DNA of 64,000 nt from Aestuariibacter salexigens DSM 15300 (GCF_000429145.1 NZ_AUBH01000003.1:124001-188000), one strand, 5' to 3'; shown: positions 18,474 to 28,664, counted from the stretch's first letter. Program-made: numbers and translations. The notes: generated by a model not told the origin, from the sequence alone.

Positions 18474-18908
18474 TTATTTCCGCAGAAACTTTTGCAGTGC
18501 CAGTTCATCCATCATGGCCTGTTCCTGTCTGTCCAAATAACTCAAATGTTGCGCTTCACGCTTTTCTAACACGGCCTCGAGCGCTTTACGCTTGCGCTGT
18601 TGCGCTAACCACTGCTGTTTACGTTGTTCGGTAACCATGTTCACCCGGTTGATGACCAACACCTGCTGTTCGCAGGCTTTATCAAGTTTGCCGATAAATG
18701 ACTGATGCTGAGAAAAATGCGTGGCTCTGACACCATCTGCGGCTCGGTTCTGGGTCATAGTCAGATATTCAAGGCGATATTGTTCAAGGCTGGAAAGCTT
18801 GTGTTGTTCAGCCTGGCTTTGCTGTTGCGCCAGTTGGAATTGGCGGGCCAATTGCTGTTCTTTATCCCGCTCCCAATCCAATGCCGTACGCAGTTGTTTT
18901 ACCGACAT
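18474..18908 (-). CDS. fliJ: FliJ, export chaperone escort protein
   Basis: 144 aa, almost entirely charged coiled coil rich in Gln, Lys and Glu, the typical FliJ size and composition. It is recognised by position directly after fliI (3-base gap) and before the fliK promoter, and by the N-terminal LRTALDWERDKEQQLARQF pattern. It binds the FliI ring and FlhA and shuttles chaperones. Confidence 0.9.
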   Translation of the reverse strand: MSVKQLRTALDWERDKEQQLARQFQLAQQQSQAEQHKLSSLEQYRLEYLTMTQNRAADGVRATHFSQHQSFIGKLDKACEQQVLVINRVNMVTEQRKQQWLAQQRKRKALEAVLEKREAQHLSYLDRQEQAMMDELALQKFLRK

Positions 18909-18911
18909 GGC

Positions 18912-20243
18912 TTATTCCGTTCCTAACCCATTTGCCAGCTGTATCATAGAAGCCAGACTTTCATCATATGGGATCACCTGCCGCATGCCTTGCTGTAAGA
19001 GCGCGTTGATGACAGGTTCCGCCTTGATCGCCAGATCAATACGAGGATCAGAGCCTTTGGTATACGCTCCTAACGTAATCAGGTCACGATTTTGCTGGTA
19101 GCGGGAATACACCTGACGGATGCGACGGGATTTTTGCAGATGCTCTTCGCTGACTACCATCGGCATTACCCTGCTGATAGACGCTTCGATATCAATCGCC
19201 GGATAATGACCAGCATCGGCCAGCGCCCTGGAAAGCACGATATGGCCATCCAAAATAGCCCTGGCGGCATCTGCAATTGGATCTTGTAAATCGTCACCTT
19301 CAGTAAGTACCGTGTAAAACGCCGTAATCGAGCCTTGTCCAGGGCCACCATTGCCAGCACGCTCTACTAATGCCGGCAAGCGGGCAAACACCGAAGGTGG
19401 ATAGCCTTTCGTAGCAGGAGGTTCACCGACTGCCAGCGCTATCTCGCGTTGCGCCATGGCGTAGCGGGTCAATGAGTCAATGAGTAATAATACGTTCAGA
19501 CCCTGATCTCTAAAATACTCAGCGATGGTCACTGCCGTCTCACAGCCTTTCAGACGCATTAACGGCGAGTTGTCTGCAGGCGATGCCACAACCACCGCTT
19601 TCTTACGGTCTTCTTCACCCAGAATATCCTGAATGAACTCTTTTACTTCTCGTCCACGTTCACCTACCAGACCAACGACAACTACGTCGGCACTGGTACC
19701 GCGTGTCATCATGCCCAGCAATACACTTTTACCCACGCCAGAGCCAGCGAACAGTCCCATACGCTGCCCTGAACCTACTGTAATCATTGAATTAATGGCA
19801 CGCACGCCAACGTCAACCGGCTGCTCGATTGGTTTTCTTAGCAAAGGATTCATAGGCTGCGCACTGAGCGGTACACGCTTTTCGATGTTAATTGGTCCAA
19901 GACCATCCAGCGGCAACCCGTTGCCATCTACCACTCGACCCAGTAGATCCATGCCGACACCTATGCCTTGCTCACGATTGAGCGGCTGTACACGGGAGCC
20001 AGGGACAATGCCCTTCACCGCTTCGGTAGGCATTAAGTAGGTAATATGTTCAGCAAAGCCCACCACTTCGGCTTCGATCTGGCCGTCAATGGTTTGCACC
20101 AAACACTGACTGCCTACCGGTAATTGACAGCCTACGGCTTCCAGTGTCAGGCCAATGCCACGCACTAACTTACCGGCCGTCACAGCGTGTGCACTGGGTA
20201 CCTGCTTTTGCAACCGTCGGATGTTATCGGCCAGTTTGAGCAT
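18912..20243 (-). CDS. fliI: FliI, flagellum-specific export ATPase
   Basis: 443 aa F1-beta-like ATPase. Walker [12 protein letters not shown] spans about 163-173, Walker B is [19 protein letters not shown], and the catalytic loop [18 protein letters not shown] is the type III ATPase signature. It energises substrate unfolding at the export gate with FliH and FliJ. It follows fliH by 8 bases. Confidence 0.98.
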   Translation of the reverse strand: MLKLADNIRRLQKQVPSAHAVTAGKLVRGIGLTLEAVGCQLPVGSQCLVQTIDGQIEAEVVGFAEHITYLMPTEAVKGIVPGSRVQPLNREQGIGVGMDLLGRVVDGNGLPLDGLGPINIEKRVPLSAQPMNPLLRKPIEQPVDVGVRAINSMITVGSGQRMGLFAGSGVGKSVLLGMMTRGTSADVVVVGLVGERGREVKEFIQDILGEEDRKKAVVVASPADNSPLMRLKGCETAVTIAEYFRDQGLNVLLLIDSLTRYAMAQREIALAVGEPPATKGYPPSVFARLPALVERAGNGGPGQGSITAFYTVLTEGDDLQDPIADAARAILDGHIVLSRALADAGHYPAIDIEASISRVMPMVVSEEHLQKSRRIRQVYSRYQQNRDLITLGAYTKGSDPRIDLAIKAEPVINALLQQGMRQVIPYDESLASMIQLANGLGTE

Positions 20244-20251
20244 GGCATTCT

Positions 20252-21019
20252 CTACTTCGTTTTCAATCCCTGCTCGAGCAGGAACTTGTCCAGGACTTCG
20301 CGGCAGCGTCGCTCTATTGATACATCAACAGCATTGTTCTGGGTAGTGATATCGCAGCCACCTCTAGACATATTCGGTGATTCAATAAACTGCCAGTGAT
20401 GCTTTTCAATCTCTTCTTCACTGAAGTGCGCATTTACCAATGCAAGATCGTCGGGGTGCAGATGGATCTGATACAGGGTTTCGTTCACTGGCAGTGCTTT
20501 TAATCCTTCACTTAATGCCTGCAACAAAATTTCACTGTTATGCTGGACTTCAACATTGATGACTGAACGAGCGAGTACGACGGCCAGTTCAACCAGTTCG
20601 CGCTGAACATCGCGCTCAAGGTGTTGCAATGGTTGGTGCAAGGTATCCAGCATGTCCTGCCATTGTGATACACGAGCCTGCACATCTTCACTGCCTTTTT
20701 CGAAACCTTCCGCATAGCCATTTTCCAGTCCTTCCTGATGACCTTGATCAAACCCTTCCTTGTGACCGTTTTGCAGACCTTCCTGATAACCGGTTTGCTT
20801 ACCTTCGGCAAACCCTTCCTCATGGGCGGCCTGTCTAATCGCCTCAATTTCCTCTGCAGTGGGGGGAACGGGTTCGACTTCTTCCTCGGGTGGCTCATAT
20901 TTCCAATCAGAACGCTTATTGAACGCATTGGTGCGCGAGTCATCTTGTGCATCAGCGCTCTCCACGAATGGATATTGCCACGCAACAACTTTGCTTTTTT
21001 GTTCAGACGAGGAAGACAC
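20252..21019 (-). CDS. fliH: FliH, regulator of the export ATPase
   Basis: 255 aa. An acidic/Pro N-terminus is followed by a Gly-rich repeat at about 68-120 in which G occurs every fourth residue ([20 protein letters not shown] and onward). These are the GxxxG repeats characteristic of FliH. A C-terminal E-subunit-like domain ends the protein. The start is GTG (21017-21019). It lies between fliG and fliI with short gaps. Confidence 0.95.
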   Translation of the reverse strand: MSSSSEQKSKVVAWQYPFVESADAQDDSRTNAFNKRSDWKYEPPEEEVEPVPPTAEEIEAIRQAAHEEGFAEGKQTGYQEGLQNGHKEGFDQGHQEGLENGYAEGFEKGSEDVQARVSQWQDMLDTLHQPLQHLERDVQRELVELAVVLARSVINVEVQHNSEILLQALSEGLKALPVNETLYQIHLHPDDLALVNAHFSEEEIEKHHWQFIESPNMSRGGCDITTQNNAVDVSIERRCREVLDKFLLEQGLKTK

Positions 21020-21060
21020 CGCACTACCACCTGATCTCTAAAGAATATAAATGAGGGCGA

Positions 21061-22101
21061 TCACAGGAATTCCTCACCGCCACCGCCGCCGAGCATAATT
21101 TCACCCGCATCAGCCAGACGTCTTGCCACTGAAAGAATTTCTTTCTGTGCAGTTTCGACTTCACTGATACGCACTGGACCCAGCGCTTCAAGGTCATCCA
21201 GAAGCATTTCTGCGGCACGTTTAGACATATTCTTGGTAATTTTTTCTTTCAGCGAATCGTCGGCGCCTTTAATGGCTTTAAGCAGCGAATCTTGTTGCAC
21301 TTCGCGCAGGATAGCCTGTATAGCGCGGTCGTCGACGTCTGCAAGGTTGTCGAACACAAACATCAGGTCCTGGATCTGCTGACTCATCTCTTCGTCCTGC
21401 TCGCGGATCGCATCCATCAGCTGCCCTTCGATATTGGTGTCCAGGTAGTTCATAATGTCGGCCGCAGACTTCAGGCCCCCCATCTTGGCTGCCTGTGTAC
21501 CCGCCTGACCGGCAAACTGTTTCTCCATAATTTCGTTTAACTCCTGCAATGCTGCTGGTTGCACCTCTTCGAGGTTCGCGACACGCATCATCAAGTCCAA
21601 ACGTACTTTTTCCGGGAACTGCGACAGGATCTGGGCAGACTGTTCCGGATCCAGGTACGACATCACGATAGTCTGGATTTGCGGGTGTTCGTTGCGAATG
21701 ATCGACGCCACCTGTTTTGAATCCATCCATTTCAGTGAATCCAGTCCTTTTGCGCCGCTACCCATCAGGATTTGGTCAATCAGGTTGGCGGCTTTGTCCT
21801 CGCCCAGGGCCGCCGTCAAGGCACGCTTGACGAATTCCTGGCTCTGGAAGCCGATGGTGCTGTAATTCTGTATTTCTTCGATAAAGTTTTTGTGTACTGC
21901 GGTAATTTTCGACTGCGTCATATCATCTACAGTCGCCATCGCGGCACCGAGTTTCTGAACCTGTTTAGGCTCCAGGTGCTTAAGGATCTGTGCAGCGTCT
22001 TCTTCTGACAAACTCAGCAACAAGATGGCGGCTTTCTCGACGCCTTCTAATTTACCGACGTCGTAACCCTGCTCTTCTGCTTCTACCAGTTCACCGGCCA
22101 T
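21061..22101 (-). CDS. fliG: FliG, flagellar motor switch protein
   Basis: 346 aa. N-terminal, middle and C-terminal ARM-like domains are visible, with the EHPQ motif (IRNEHPQIQTIVMSYLDP), and VFDNLADVDDRAIQAILREV in the C-terminal part. The charged torque helix region is KGADDSLKEKITKNMSKRAA. It binds FliF above and FliM below and faces the stator. A Gly-rich tail GGGGGEEFL ends the protein. It follows fliF by 11 bases. Confidence 0.97.
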   Translation of the reverse strand: MAGELVEAEEQGYDVGKLEGVEKAAILLLSLSEEDAAQILKHLEPKQVQKLGAAMATVDDMTQSKITAVHKNFIEEIQNYSTIGFQSQEFVKRALTAALGEDKAANLIDQILMGSGAKGLDSLKWMDSKQVASIIRNEHPQIQTIVMSYLDPEQSAQILSQFPEKVRLDLMMRVANLEEVQPAALQELNEIMEKQFAGQAGTQAAKMGGLKSAADIMNYLDTNIEGQLMDAIREQDEEMSQQIQDLMFVFDNLADVDDRAIQAILREVQQDSLLKAIKGADDSLKEKITKNMSKRAAEMLLDDLEALGPVRISEVETAQKEILSVARRLADAGEIMLGGGGGEEFL

Positions 22102-22112
22102 ACCAAGTCCTC

Positions 22113-23813
22113 TTACTCATCCATCATCAGCCAGCCCTTAACGACCTGAGCTGACAGTTCTGGTTCATTGGCGACAAGCGCTCGTACTGCTTTTAACACA
22201 TCCTCATCCTGATGCAGATCGGGCAGCATCAGCGAACCATCTGCGGCAAATCCAACCTGACCCTCGTCAAACTCCTGACTGAGCATGGATATCGTTTCAT
22301 CGCCAAGATCCAATGAGCTATCTGCATCAAAGTCATCTGATTGGGTAGTATCTTCAGGATAGATCAGTTTTCTCAGCATGGGTCTGATGACAGCCAGAAT
22401 CAATACAATAATGATCGCTACGGCGCCGCCAAGTTTAGCCAGCGGCATCAGCTGAGGATGTTCATACCATGGAACTTCGGGCTCCAGGTCAACATCCAGT
22501 CGGCTGAATGGAATGCTGACCACTTCCAGACTATCACCACGGGTAACATCAAAACCGATGCCCCCTTGCAACAAACGTCGAATGTTTAGTAGTTCCTGTT
22601 GCGAGCGTGGCGCTGATGTGGCGTTGCCATCAGCATCGGTAGACTGCACATAGTCAACCGCCACAGATACACTCAAACGACGGATAACGCCGGTCTGCTG
22701 TTTGGTATGGCTTATGGTCGTATCGAGCTCGTAGTTACGTGTCTCTTCTTTACTATTACGTCCCGGTGTGGCTTGCTGTTGATTGCTGCCACTAGCACGC
22801 TCTGGAATATTGGCATCCAGTGGAGGTTGGTTGGTCAGCGCACCCGGTACTCCAGCGACCACTGCGCCAACGCTGTTTTCTTCGACAATCATTTCACTGC
22901 GCACCGCAGGCAGGTCCGGATTATAGCGGCGCTGAGTTTGCTCAACGGATGTAAAGTCCATCGTCACATCAGCCTGCGCGGTATAGTTGCCCAACCCCAA
23001 TACCGGAATGAGAATAGAGTCAATTTTTTCGAGATATTCTGCTTCGCGCTTCTTCTCAATCTCATACTCTTTTCTGGACCGTGCAGACATCGAATCCTGT
23101 GAGCCAGAGTTAAGTAACCGTCCGTTACTATCGGTCACGGTAACCCTGTCAGGCTCCATACCCTGTACTGCTGACGCCACGATATCGACCACCGCATCCA
23201 CTTCTTCGCCCGATAAAACCGTGCCCTTACGTGATGTGATCACCACGGTAGCACTGGCCTTTTTCTCGCGACGGGCAAAGACATTTTCTTTAGGCAACGC
23301 CAGTAGCACTCGCGCACGGCTAACTGCATTCATCTCTTCAATGGTGCGGCTGATCATTTGCTCTCTGGCGTGTTTCAGTCTCTCCATCTCGAGTCGCTGA
23401 CTGACACCAAAGCCCATGTCCTGCAAAATGATTTCCGAACCCTCTGAGGCATCCTGATTAAGACCCTGTCGGGCCAGCCCCAGTTTGATATCCTGATATT
23501 GATCGGCCCTGACCGAGACAATATTGCCTTCCAGAACATACTCAATTTGGTTCTGGTCAAAATAGTCCAGGGTTTCAATAAGTTCCTGCGTTTGCATTTC
23601 TGCCAGGGGGCGATAATTTGGTTCTTGCGCCCAAATGACGATAAAGATAGCAATGGCAACACAGATGACCAGTGCGATAACCAGCGATACCTGACGCATC
23701 ATATCGACGCTGCCAAGTGAGTCCATGAATCCTGATTTTTGTTCTGGTTCAGAGCCCGACTCGTTGCCTGCGTTATTAGCAATTGCCAGTTCTGTACTTG
23801 TTGCCTCTGCCAC
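22113..23813 (-). CDS. fliF: FliF, flagellar MS-ring protein
   Basis: 566 aa. Two membrane helices (about 38-62 and 462-482) flank the periplasmic ring-building domains. The conserved start of RBM1 (QEPNYRPLAEM) and LLALPKENVFARREKKASAT are visible. The C-terminal tail ends VVKGWLMMDE, the FliG-binding helix. The start is GTG (23811-23813) downstream of an AGAGGG-like site, 19 bases after fliE. Confidence 0.97.
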   Translation of the reverse strand: MAEATSTELAIANNAGNESGSEPEQKSGFMDSLGSVDMMRQVSLVIALVICVAIAIFIVIWAQEPNYRPLAEMQTQELIETLDYFDQNQIEYVLEGNIVSVRADQYQDIKLGLARQGLNQDASEGSEIILQDMGFGVSQRLEMERLKHAREQMISRTIEEMNAVSRARVLLALPKENVFARREKKASATVVITSRKGTVLSGEEVDAVVDIVASAVQGMEPDRVTVTDSNGRLLNSGSQDSMSARSRKEYEIEKKREAEYLEKIDSILIPVLGLGNYTAQADVTMDFTSVEQTQRRYNPDLPAVRSEMIVEENSVGAVVAGVPGALTNQPPLDANIPERASGSNQQQATPGRNSKEETRNYELDTTISHTKQQTGVIRRLSVSVAVDYVQSTDADGNATSAPRSQQELLNIRRLLQGGIGFDVTRGDSLEVVSIPFSRLDVDLEPEVPWYEHPQLMPLAKLGGAVAIIIVLILAVIRPMLRKLIYPEDTTQSDDFDADSSLDLGDETISMLSQEFDEGQVGFAADGSLMLPDLHQDEDVLKAVRALVANEPELSAQVVKGWLMMDE

Positions 23814-23832
23814 CTTGCTGCCCTCTTCTCAA

Positions 23833-24171
23833 TTACACTGGCATGTTCATGATTTGCTTGTACGCTTCGAGAACTTTATTGCGCACCTGCAAGGTTGCTT
23901 CGAAAGCAATACCGGATTTTTCTTTCATTACCATGACGTCGGCCAGGCTCATTGATTTGTCACCCATATCAAAACGCTGTTGAGCATCTTTAGATTCAAG
24001 CTGCATTGAGTTAACCGTATTCACCGCCTGCGACAGCATGTCAGCGAAGTTTTGCGACGAAGGATTGATCTGTTGAAGCTGATTGACTGGCATCTCTGGC
24101 ATATCCATGCGCGTTTGCGCCATCATGGACTGCATTTCCTGATACAGAGAATTGGCTTTTATATCCATCAT
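23833..24171 (-). CDS. fliE: FliE, hook-basal body junction protein
   Basis: 112 aa, with the C-terminal SLADVMVMKEKSGIAFEATL and VRNKVLEAYKQIMNMPV typical of FliE, which joins the MS ring to the rod. Two consecutive ATG codons follow GAGGAAAG; the second (24166-24168) has better spacing. It is the first gene of the fliEFGHIJ transcript and is preceded by a sigma-54 site. Confidence 0.96.
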   Translation of the reverse strand: MMDIKANSLYQEMQSMMAQTRMDMPEMPVNQLQQINPSSQNFADMLSQAVNTVNSMQLESKDAQQRFDMGDKSMSLADVMVMKEKSGIAFEATLQVRNKVLEAYKQIMNMPV

Positions 24172-24213
24172 CTTTCCTCGGTTAACAAACCTAATGTGTA
24201 CTGAACGATCTTC

Positions 24214-24230
24214 AGCAAATTCAATACCAG
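24214..24230 (-). promoter_or_regulatory. Sigma-54 promoter upstream of fliE
   Basis: Minus strand CTGGTATTGAATTTGCT fits YTGGCACGRNNNTTGCW at 10 of 13 positions, including the invariant GG and TTGC with correct spacing. It lies 43 bases before the fliE start in the 179-base gap to flrC. Control by FlrC (class III flagellar genes) is inferred from the neighbouring regulator. Confidence 0.78.
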
Positions 24231-24308
24231 AATTTTATTTCTTATATCTATCAATAGGTTATAAATTATTTACAGTGAGAGATATTGCTTCTGTCATTTT
24301 CTTGACGA

Positions 24309-24336
24309 ATAAAAAAGCCACCTCCTAGGGTGGCTT
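24309..24336 (-). terminator. Intrinsic terminator after flrC
   Basis: Minus strand AAGCCACC (24329-24336 complement) pairs with GGTGGCTT (24315-24322 complement) around a 6-base loop, followed by a run of T residues. It is placed 15 bases after the flrC stop and so ends the flrBC transcript. Confidence 0.85.
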
Positions 24337-24350
24337 ACAAGGTGTTGGTA

Positions 24351-25697
24351 TCAGGCAGGGATATCAATACCCACTTCACGCATTCTGGCGAGTTTATATC
24401 TGAGCGTTCGAGGACTGATCCCAAGACGTTCGGCAACGTCTTTACGCTTACCGTTACATACCTTCAAGGTATCCAGGATAATTTGATGCTCCTGCTGACG
24501 CAGTTCAGAGCCTAGCATGCTGTTATCTTCGACACTGTCGTCTGAGTAGGCTGATAGTGACTCAGCACTCATGTTTTCGAGCATCAGATCGGTGCTGTCG
24601 ATAACATCGTCTTCATGCAGGATAAGCGCGCGCTGAATAACATTTTCCAGTTCTCGCACGTTACCCGGCCATGGATGTTGCAATAGTTTGTTGCGCGCCG
24701 AGGCGGTTAACGTTGGCTTCGGTTTACCAAACGCGCCAATGTGTCGCTCAATCATGTGTTCAACTAATGGAATAATGTCGCCTGGACGTTCGCATAGTGG
24801 ACGCCACGTGATCGGAAATACGTTGAGGCGATAATAAAGATCTTCCCGGAACTTGCCTTCTTCGACAGCCTGCTTCAAATCACGGTTACTGGTTGCAATA
24901 ACGCGCACATTAAGTGCGATAGTTTTACGACTGCCCAAACGCTCCACTTCCTTTTCCTGCAGGACCCTTAATAACTTTGCCTGTAAGGCTAAATCCATTT
25001 CGGTAATTTCGTCGAGCAGAAGTGTGCCGCCCTGCGCCTGTTCAAATTTTCCGGGGCAGGCCTGTAACGCACCGGTAAAGGCTCCCTTTTCGTATCCAAA
25101 CAGTGTTGCCTCAAGCATATTTTCCGGGATAGCCGCGCAGTTGATTGCGACAAAATCCTGTTTAGCGCGCATTGACTGATCGTGAATGTATCGCGACAAC
25201 ACCTCTTTACCTGAACCACTGGGTCCAAGCACCATGACGGTGGCGTCTGATTTGGCCACTTTGCGGGCTAGAGATAGCATTTCAAGACTACCAGGATCTG
25301 CTGCGACTGGCGTACAGGACTGTATCTGGCGTGCCGGCGCATAACGCTCGACGAGGTTTAACAACACTTCTGGAGCAAAGGGTTTAGACAGGTAATCTGT
25401 TGCGCCATCTCGCATCGCTTTGACTGCATCGTCGATCGTTGCGTATGCCGTCATCAGCAACACGGGCATGTTAGGGTATTTTTTCTTAATGCTGCGAAGA
25501 AGCGTCAGACCTGACATTTCACCCATTTGTATATCGGATATCACCACGTCAATCACATGACCAGATAATTTGATCATCGCCTGCTCAGCATTCTCCGCCT
25601 CAATAATACGATATTTGCCTAGCGTTAACGTATCGACCAGCGCTTCACGCAGACCATGATCGTCTTCAACAATCAATACTGTGGTTACATGACTCAT
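24351..25697 (-). CDS. flrC: FlrC (FleR), sigma-54-dependent flagellar response regulator
   Basis: 448 aa. The receiver domain has D55 (VVISDIQMGE). The AAA+ domain has Walker A GPSGSGKE (158-165), the sigma-54 contact loop GAFTGA and the Walker B-like GGTLLLDEITEM. A C-terminal Fis-type helix-turn-helix (RKDVAERLGISPRTLRYKLA) completes it. It activates middle flagellar operons with sigma-54. It is translationally coupled to flrB (TAATG overlap at 25697-25699). Confidence 0.96.
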   Translation of the reverse strand: MSHVTTVLIVEDDHGLREALVDTLTLGKYRIIEAENAEQAMIKLSGHVIDVVISDIQMGEMSGLTLLRSIKKKYPNMPVLLMTAYATIDDAVKAMRDGATDYLSKPFAPEVLLNLVERYAPARQIQSCTPVAADPGSLEMLSLARKVAKSDATVMVLGPSGSGKEVLSRYIHDQSMRAKQDFVAINCAAIPENMLEATLFGYEKGAFTGALQACPGKFEQAQGGTLLLDEITEMDLALQAKLLRVLQEKEVERLGSRKTIALNVRVIATSNRDLKQAVEEGKFREDLYYRLNVFPITWRPLCERPGDIIPLVEHMIERHIGAFGKPKPTLTASARNKLLQHPWPGNVRELENVIQRALILHEDDVIDSTDLMLENMSAESLSAYSDDSVEDNSMLGSELRQQEHQIILDTLKVCNGKRKDVAERLGISPRTLRYKLARMREVGIDIPA

Positions 25698-26878
25698 TAT
25701 GCATTTCCCCCTACTAGTTCTTCGCTGTGCGTTGGGTTGGCATGGACATCTGGCTGACTGTCGCCGCTATGCCGGGGTAGTTCGATGGTAAAACGCGCAC
25801 CACCGTTTTTCATATTCATGGCCCGCACATCTCCACCATGTGAGCGTGCAACCTGTCTTACCACTGCAAGGCCTAGACCCGTTCCCTGCGTACGTGTGGT
25901 GAAGAAAGGTTCAAAAAGCTGGTTGGTATCATCTATTGCAATGCCTGGACCGTTGTCCTCAACATGTATAAATATGGATTGCTGATTGCTCTGAAGCACC
26001 AGTGTTACACAGGGGGGTGACTGTCCCAGCTGCAAACCATTGTGCAGCAGGTTTTGAATCGCACCAGATAAGGCTGTGTGATTAGCGATTACGACCGGCG
26101 GCGAATCCATATCAGTGTCTATCTTGACGGAAATCTCTGCCTGATGCGCGCTTGCAATACTGTCCATCGCCGCGCAGGTACTATGCAGTAATGATTCGAC
26201 ATTAAGTGGCTCAACAACCTGTTGCTCACCACTTTTCGCGAACAGCAGCATGTCGTTGACCTGCGTTTCAAGGTCCTGCAAGCGATCAATCAGTTTGCTA
26301 CTGAATTTATCGCGCATATCGGCATCGTTGCCTGTACTTTTCAAATTCGCGGCATACAGCATCGCTGATGACAGTGGCGTTCTTATCTGATGAGCCAGGG
26401 ACGCGACCATTCTGCCCAGTGCCGACAGCCGTTGCATGTGACTGATTCGGTCTTGCAGTTGCCGCGTTTCTGTTAGGTCAGTTAACACGATTAATTGTCC
26501 TGGCTCGTCCATCAGCGGTGTAATAGATAGTTTGACCCGACGCCCATCACGCAGCGATACCTCGTGACCGTCATCTGCGCGTGGTTTAAATGCACGCACG
26601 ATAATGGTTCGCCACAGTTGCCCTTGCAGAGGTTCCCCCAATAGTTCAATCGCCTGTTCATTGACCTGCCGCACAATGCCTTTGCCGTCCAATACAATCA
26701 CGCCGGCCGGCATGACTCTTAGCAGATGTTGCAGGCGTGTTGACTGCTTCTGCAAAGCGTTTAGGTCATCAGATTGAGAAGGGTGTTCTGTGGTGGCGTC
26801 ACATGCCTGCTGCTGTGGTCGATGTAACGACTCGTATTGAGTATCATCAACTCCTGCATATGCGCTGTCGAACGTCAT
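25697..26878 (-). CDS. flrB: FlrB (FleS), flagellar sensor histidine kinase
   Basis: 393 aa, no membrane segments. A PAS domain (about 60-130: HLLRVMPAGVIVLDGKGIVR) precedes the HisKA phospho-acceptor (SLAHQIRTPLSS) and a HATPase domain (NLLHNGLQLGQ, VEDNGPGIA, FEPFFTTRTQGTGLGLAVV). It phosphorylates FlrC. The ATG at 26876-26878 lies 4 bases after GAGGT and is preferred over an upstream in-frame GTG at 26884. A strong sigma-54 site lies 50 bases upstream. Confidence 0.94.
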   Translation of the reverse strand: MTFDSAYAGVDDTQYESLHRPQQQACDATTEHPSQSDDLNALQKQSTRLQHLLRVMPAGVIVLDGKGIVRQVNEQAIELLGEPLQGQLWRTIIVRAFKPRADDGHEVSLRDGRRVKLSITPLMDEPGQLIVLTDLTETRQLQDRISHMQRLSALGRMVASLAHQIRTPLSSAMLYAANLKSTGNDADMRDKFSSKLIDRLQDLETQVNDMLLFAKSGEQQVVEPLNVESLLHSTCAAMDSIASAHQAEISVKIDTDMDSPPVVIANHTALSGAIQNLLHNGLQLGQSPPCVTLVLQSNQQSIFIHVEDNGPGIAIDDTNQLFEPFFTTRTQGTGLGLAVVRQVARSHGGDVRAMNMKNGGARFTIELPRHSGDSQPDVHANPTHSEELVGGNA

Positions 26879-26927
26879 AATCACCTCGTGTCAAAAAACT
26901 GAACATAGTGTTCTTCACATGAGACAA

Positions 26928-26944
26928 AGCATATGACGTGCCAA
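26928..26944 (-). promoter_or_regulatory. Sigma-54 promoter upstream of flrB
   Basis: Minus strand TTGGCACGTCATATGCT matches YTGGCACGRNNNTTGCW at 11 of 13 specified bases, with the full TTGGCACG -24 box. It lies 50 bases before the flrB ATG and downstream of flrA. FlrA-dependent transcription of flrBC is the established class II step in Vibrio, so this is its likely target. Confidence 0.85.
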
Positions 26945-27000
26945 AATAAAACTTATTTTATTTCAATGCGTTATAGGTTTTCATGATGGTGGTTAACGTC

Positions 27001-27028
27001 AAAAAACCGGCATTTTCAGAGGTTTTGA
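27001..27028 (-). terminator. Possible terminator after flrA
   Basis: On the minus strand AAAACC pairs with GGTTTT across a 12-base loop, followed by more T residues, 7 bases after the flrA stop. The stem is short and weak, so the call is tentative. Confidence 0.4.
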
Positions 27029-27034
27029 GAAACG

Positions 27035-28471
27035 TTAATCGCGAGAAAGGTTGTATTTGCGCATCTTTTCAACCAGCGTTGTCCTGCGCATACCAAGCAC
27101 GTCAGCAGCACGGGCCACAACCCAATCCTGCTGCTCTAACGCCTGAGTGATCATGTTGATTTCCAGGTCTGATAAGTACTCTTTGAGGTTAACGCCCTCT
27201 GGTGGTAACGATGTCATTGCTGCAGGCGCATCCGACTCGCTCTGCTCATCGTCGTCATCACTGCCAGCAAACAACGCATTGAGTGCTTCACGTTCAAGCA
27301 GCTCCTCTGGGTAATCAGGCTCGTAAGGCTGAAAATCAAGGTGCCGGTATTTCTCTGGAAGGTCCTGAACATCGACGATTTGCCCCGGAAACAGGATCGT
27401 CAGGCGCTCAACCAAATTAGATAATTCACGCACATTGCCAGGCCACGGGTGTTCCATCAATGATGCGATCGCATCGTCAGTAAATCTGACACTGCGCTCG
27501 TGCTCGCCTTCAATACGAGTCACCAGTTCTTGCAGGAGCAGTGGGATATCTTCTTTGCGTTCACGCAAGGCAGGTGAATCTATTGGGAAGACATTCAGGC
27601 GATAATAGAGGTCTTCACGAAAGCCACCATCGCTGATCATATCCTCAAGGTTACGGTGTGTGGCAGCGATCACTCTGACATTACACTGTATTGCCTTATT
27701 ACCACCGACCCGCTCGTATGTTCTCTCCTGCAGTACGCGCAGCAGTTTGACCTGCATTTGTAATGGCATATCGCCAATCTCATCCAGAAATAGCGTGCCG
27801 CCTTCGGCAAGTTCAAAACGTCCTTTGCGACTGTTGACTGCTCCGGTAAATGACCCTTTTTCATGGCCAAACAGCTCGCTTTCTAATAGTTCGCCGGGTA
27901 TTGCGCCGCAATTAACCGGAATAAACGGACCATCACGACGCTCAGAAAGATAATGCACATTGCGCGCCACGACTTCCTTACCGGTGCCAGACTCGCCCAA
28001 TACCAACACGTTCGCATCCGTCGGCGCAACCTGCTCAATCAGCTGCCTGACCGCCTGAATCTGGTCGCTCTTTCCGACCAGACTGCGAAACAGTCTGGTC
28101 TTGTTTTGCGCATTGCTGGCGCGCATAGGCTGCCGTTTAGAATATTCCTGACAACGGTGCAGTGATTGAGTGAGGTCGGTATAAGTCACAGGCTCTAGCA
28201 CGTTGCTGACAATATTGGCAGGTTTTTCACTGAGCGCTGATAATGTACCGATGAGCACAAATGGCAATGACGGGAAGCGCGCGCTTACATCTTTTGCAAG
28301 CTCTGGGTTTTCACCGTCAATGAGGACACTGGCATTGGGCTGCGTCCGTTTGAGCTGCTCTAACGCAGACGAAAAAGGCAAACTCAGGCATTGCTCGCCG
28401 AGAAACTGAATGACCGTCTGTAGATTCTGCTTACGCGTCTCGTTGTCGCTGATAATCAGAATATGGTTCAT
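27035..28471 (-). CDS. flrA: FlrA (FleQ), sigma-54-dependent flagellar master regulator
   Basis: 478 aa. The N-terminal FleQ-type receiver-like domain (about 1-120) precedes an AAA+ domain with Walker A GESGTGKE (159-166). The sigma-54 loop appears as GSFTGA (about 206-211), a Ser variant of GAFTGA, and the Walker B region is [12 protein letters not shown]. The C-terminal Fis-like HTH is [20 protein letters not shown]. It starts the flagellar hierarchy by activating flrBC. In FleQ the AAA+ domain also binds c-di-GMP; whether this one does cannot be read here. The gene is monocistronic, with flanking terminator-like and palindromic sequences. Confidence 0.95.
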   Translation of the reverse strand: MNHILIISDNETRKQNLQTVIQFLGEQCLSLPFSSALEQLKRTQPNASVLIDGENPELAKDVSARFPSLPFVLIGTLSALSEKPANIVSNVLEPVTYTDLTQSLHRCQEYSKRQPMRASNAQNKTRLFRSLVGKSDQIQAVRQLIEQVAPTDANVLVLGESGTGKEVVARNVHYLSERRDGPFIPVNCGAIPGELLESELFGHEKGSFTGAVNSRKGRFELAEGGTLFLDEIGDMPLQMQVKLLRVLQERTYERVGGNKAIQCNVRVIAATHRNLEDMISDGGFREDLYYRLNVFPIDSPALRERKEDIPLLLQELVTRIEGEHERSVRFTDDAIASLMEHPWPGNVRELSNLVERLTILFPGQIVDVQDLPEKYRHLDFQPYEPDYPEELLEREALNALFAGSDDDDEQSESDAPAAMTSLPPEGVNLKEYLSDLEINMITQALEQQDWVVARAADVLGMRRTTLVEKMRKYNLSRD

Positions 28472-28526
28472 TAATTCCCCGCATTATATGTCATTATTGT
28501 TGTAGCATTTTGCGCGTTAAAATCGC

Positions 28527-28547
28527 CATTCTGTGAACAGAATGACA
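28527..28547. promoter_or_regulatory. Palindrome with CRP-like site upstream of flrA
   Basis: CATTCTGT-GA-ACAGAATG (28527-28544) is a perfect 8-bp inverted repeat with a 2-base centre, 56 bases before the flrA ATG. It overlaps TGTGA-N6-TGACA (28532-28547), a 9/10 match to the CRP consensus TGTGA-N6-TCACA. It is a plausible operator for flrA. cAMP-CRP control of flagellar master regulators is known in other gammaproteobacteria, but here it is inference. Confidence 0.4.
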
Positions 28548-28653
28548 ACCTTATGTAGTTGATTGTAATGGCTAATGGGGACTTGGCAATAACTGATTCG
28601 ACAATATTCGTATCGAGCCCCCTAATTTTGCCACGGCGAAGCATGAAAAAGGC

Positions 28654-28664
28654 GGCTCAAGGCC
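28654..28664. repeat. IS target-site duplication, left copy
   Basis: GGCTCAAGGCC directly abuts the left end of the insertion sequence and is repeated exactly at 30084-30094. Eleven bases is within the range known for IS4-family elements. Confidence 0.9.
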
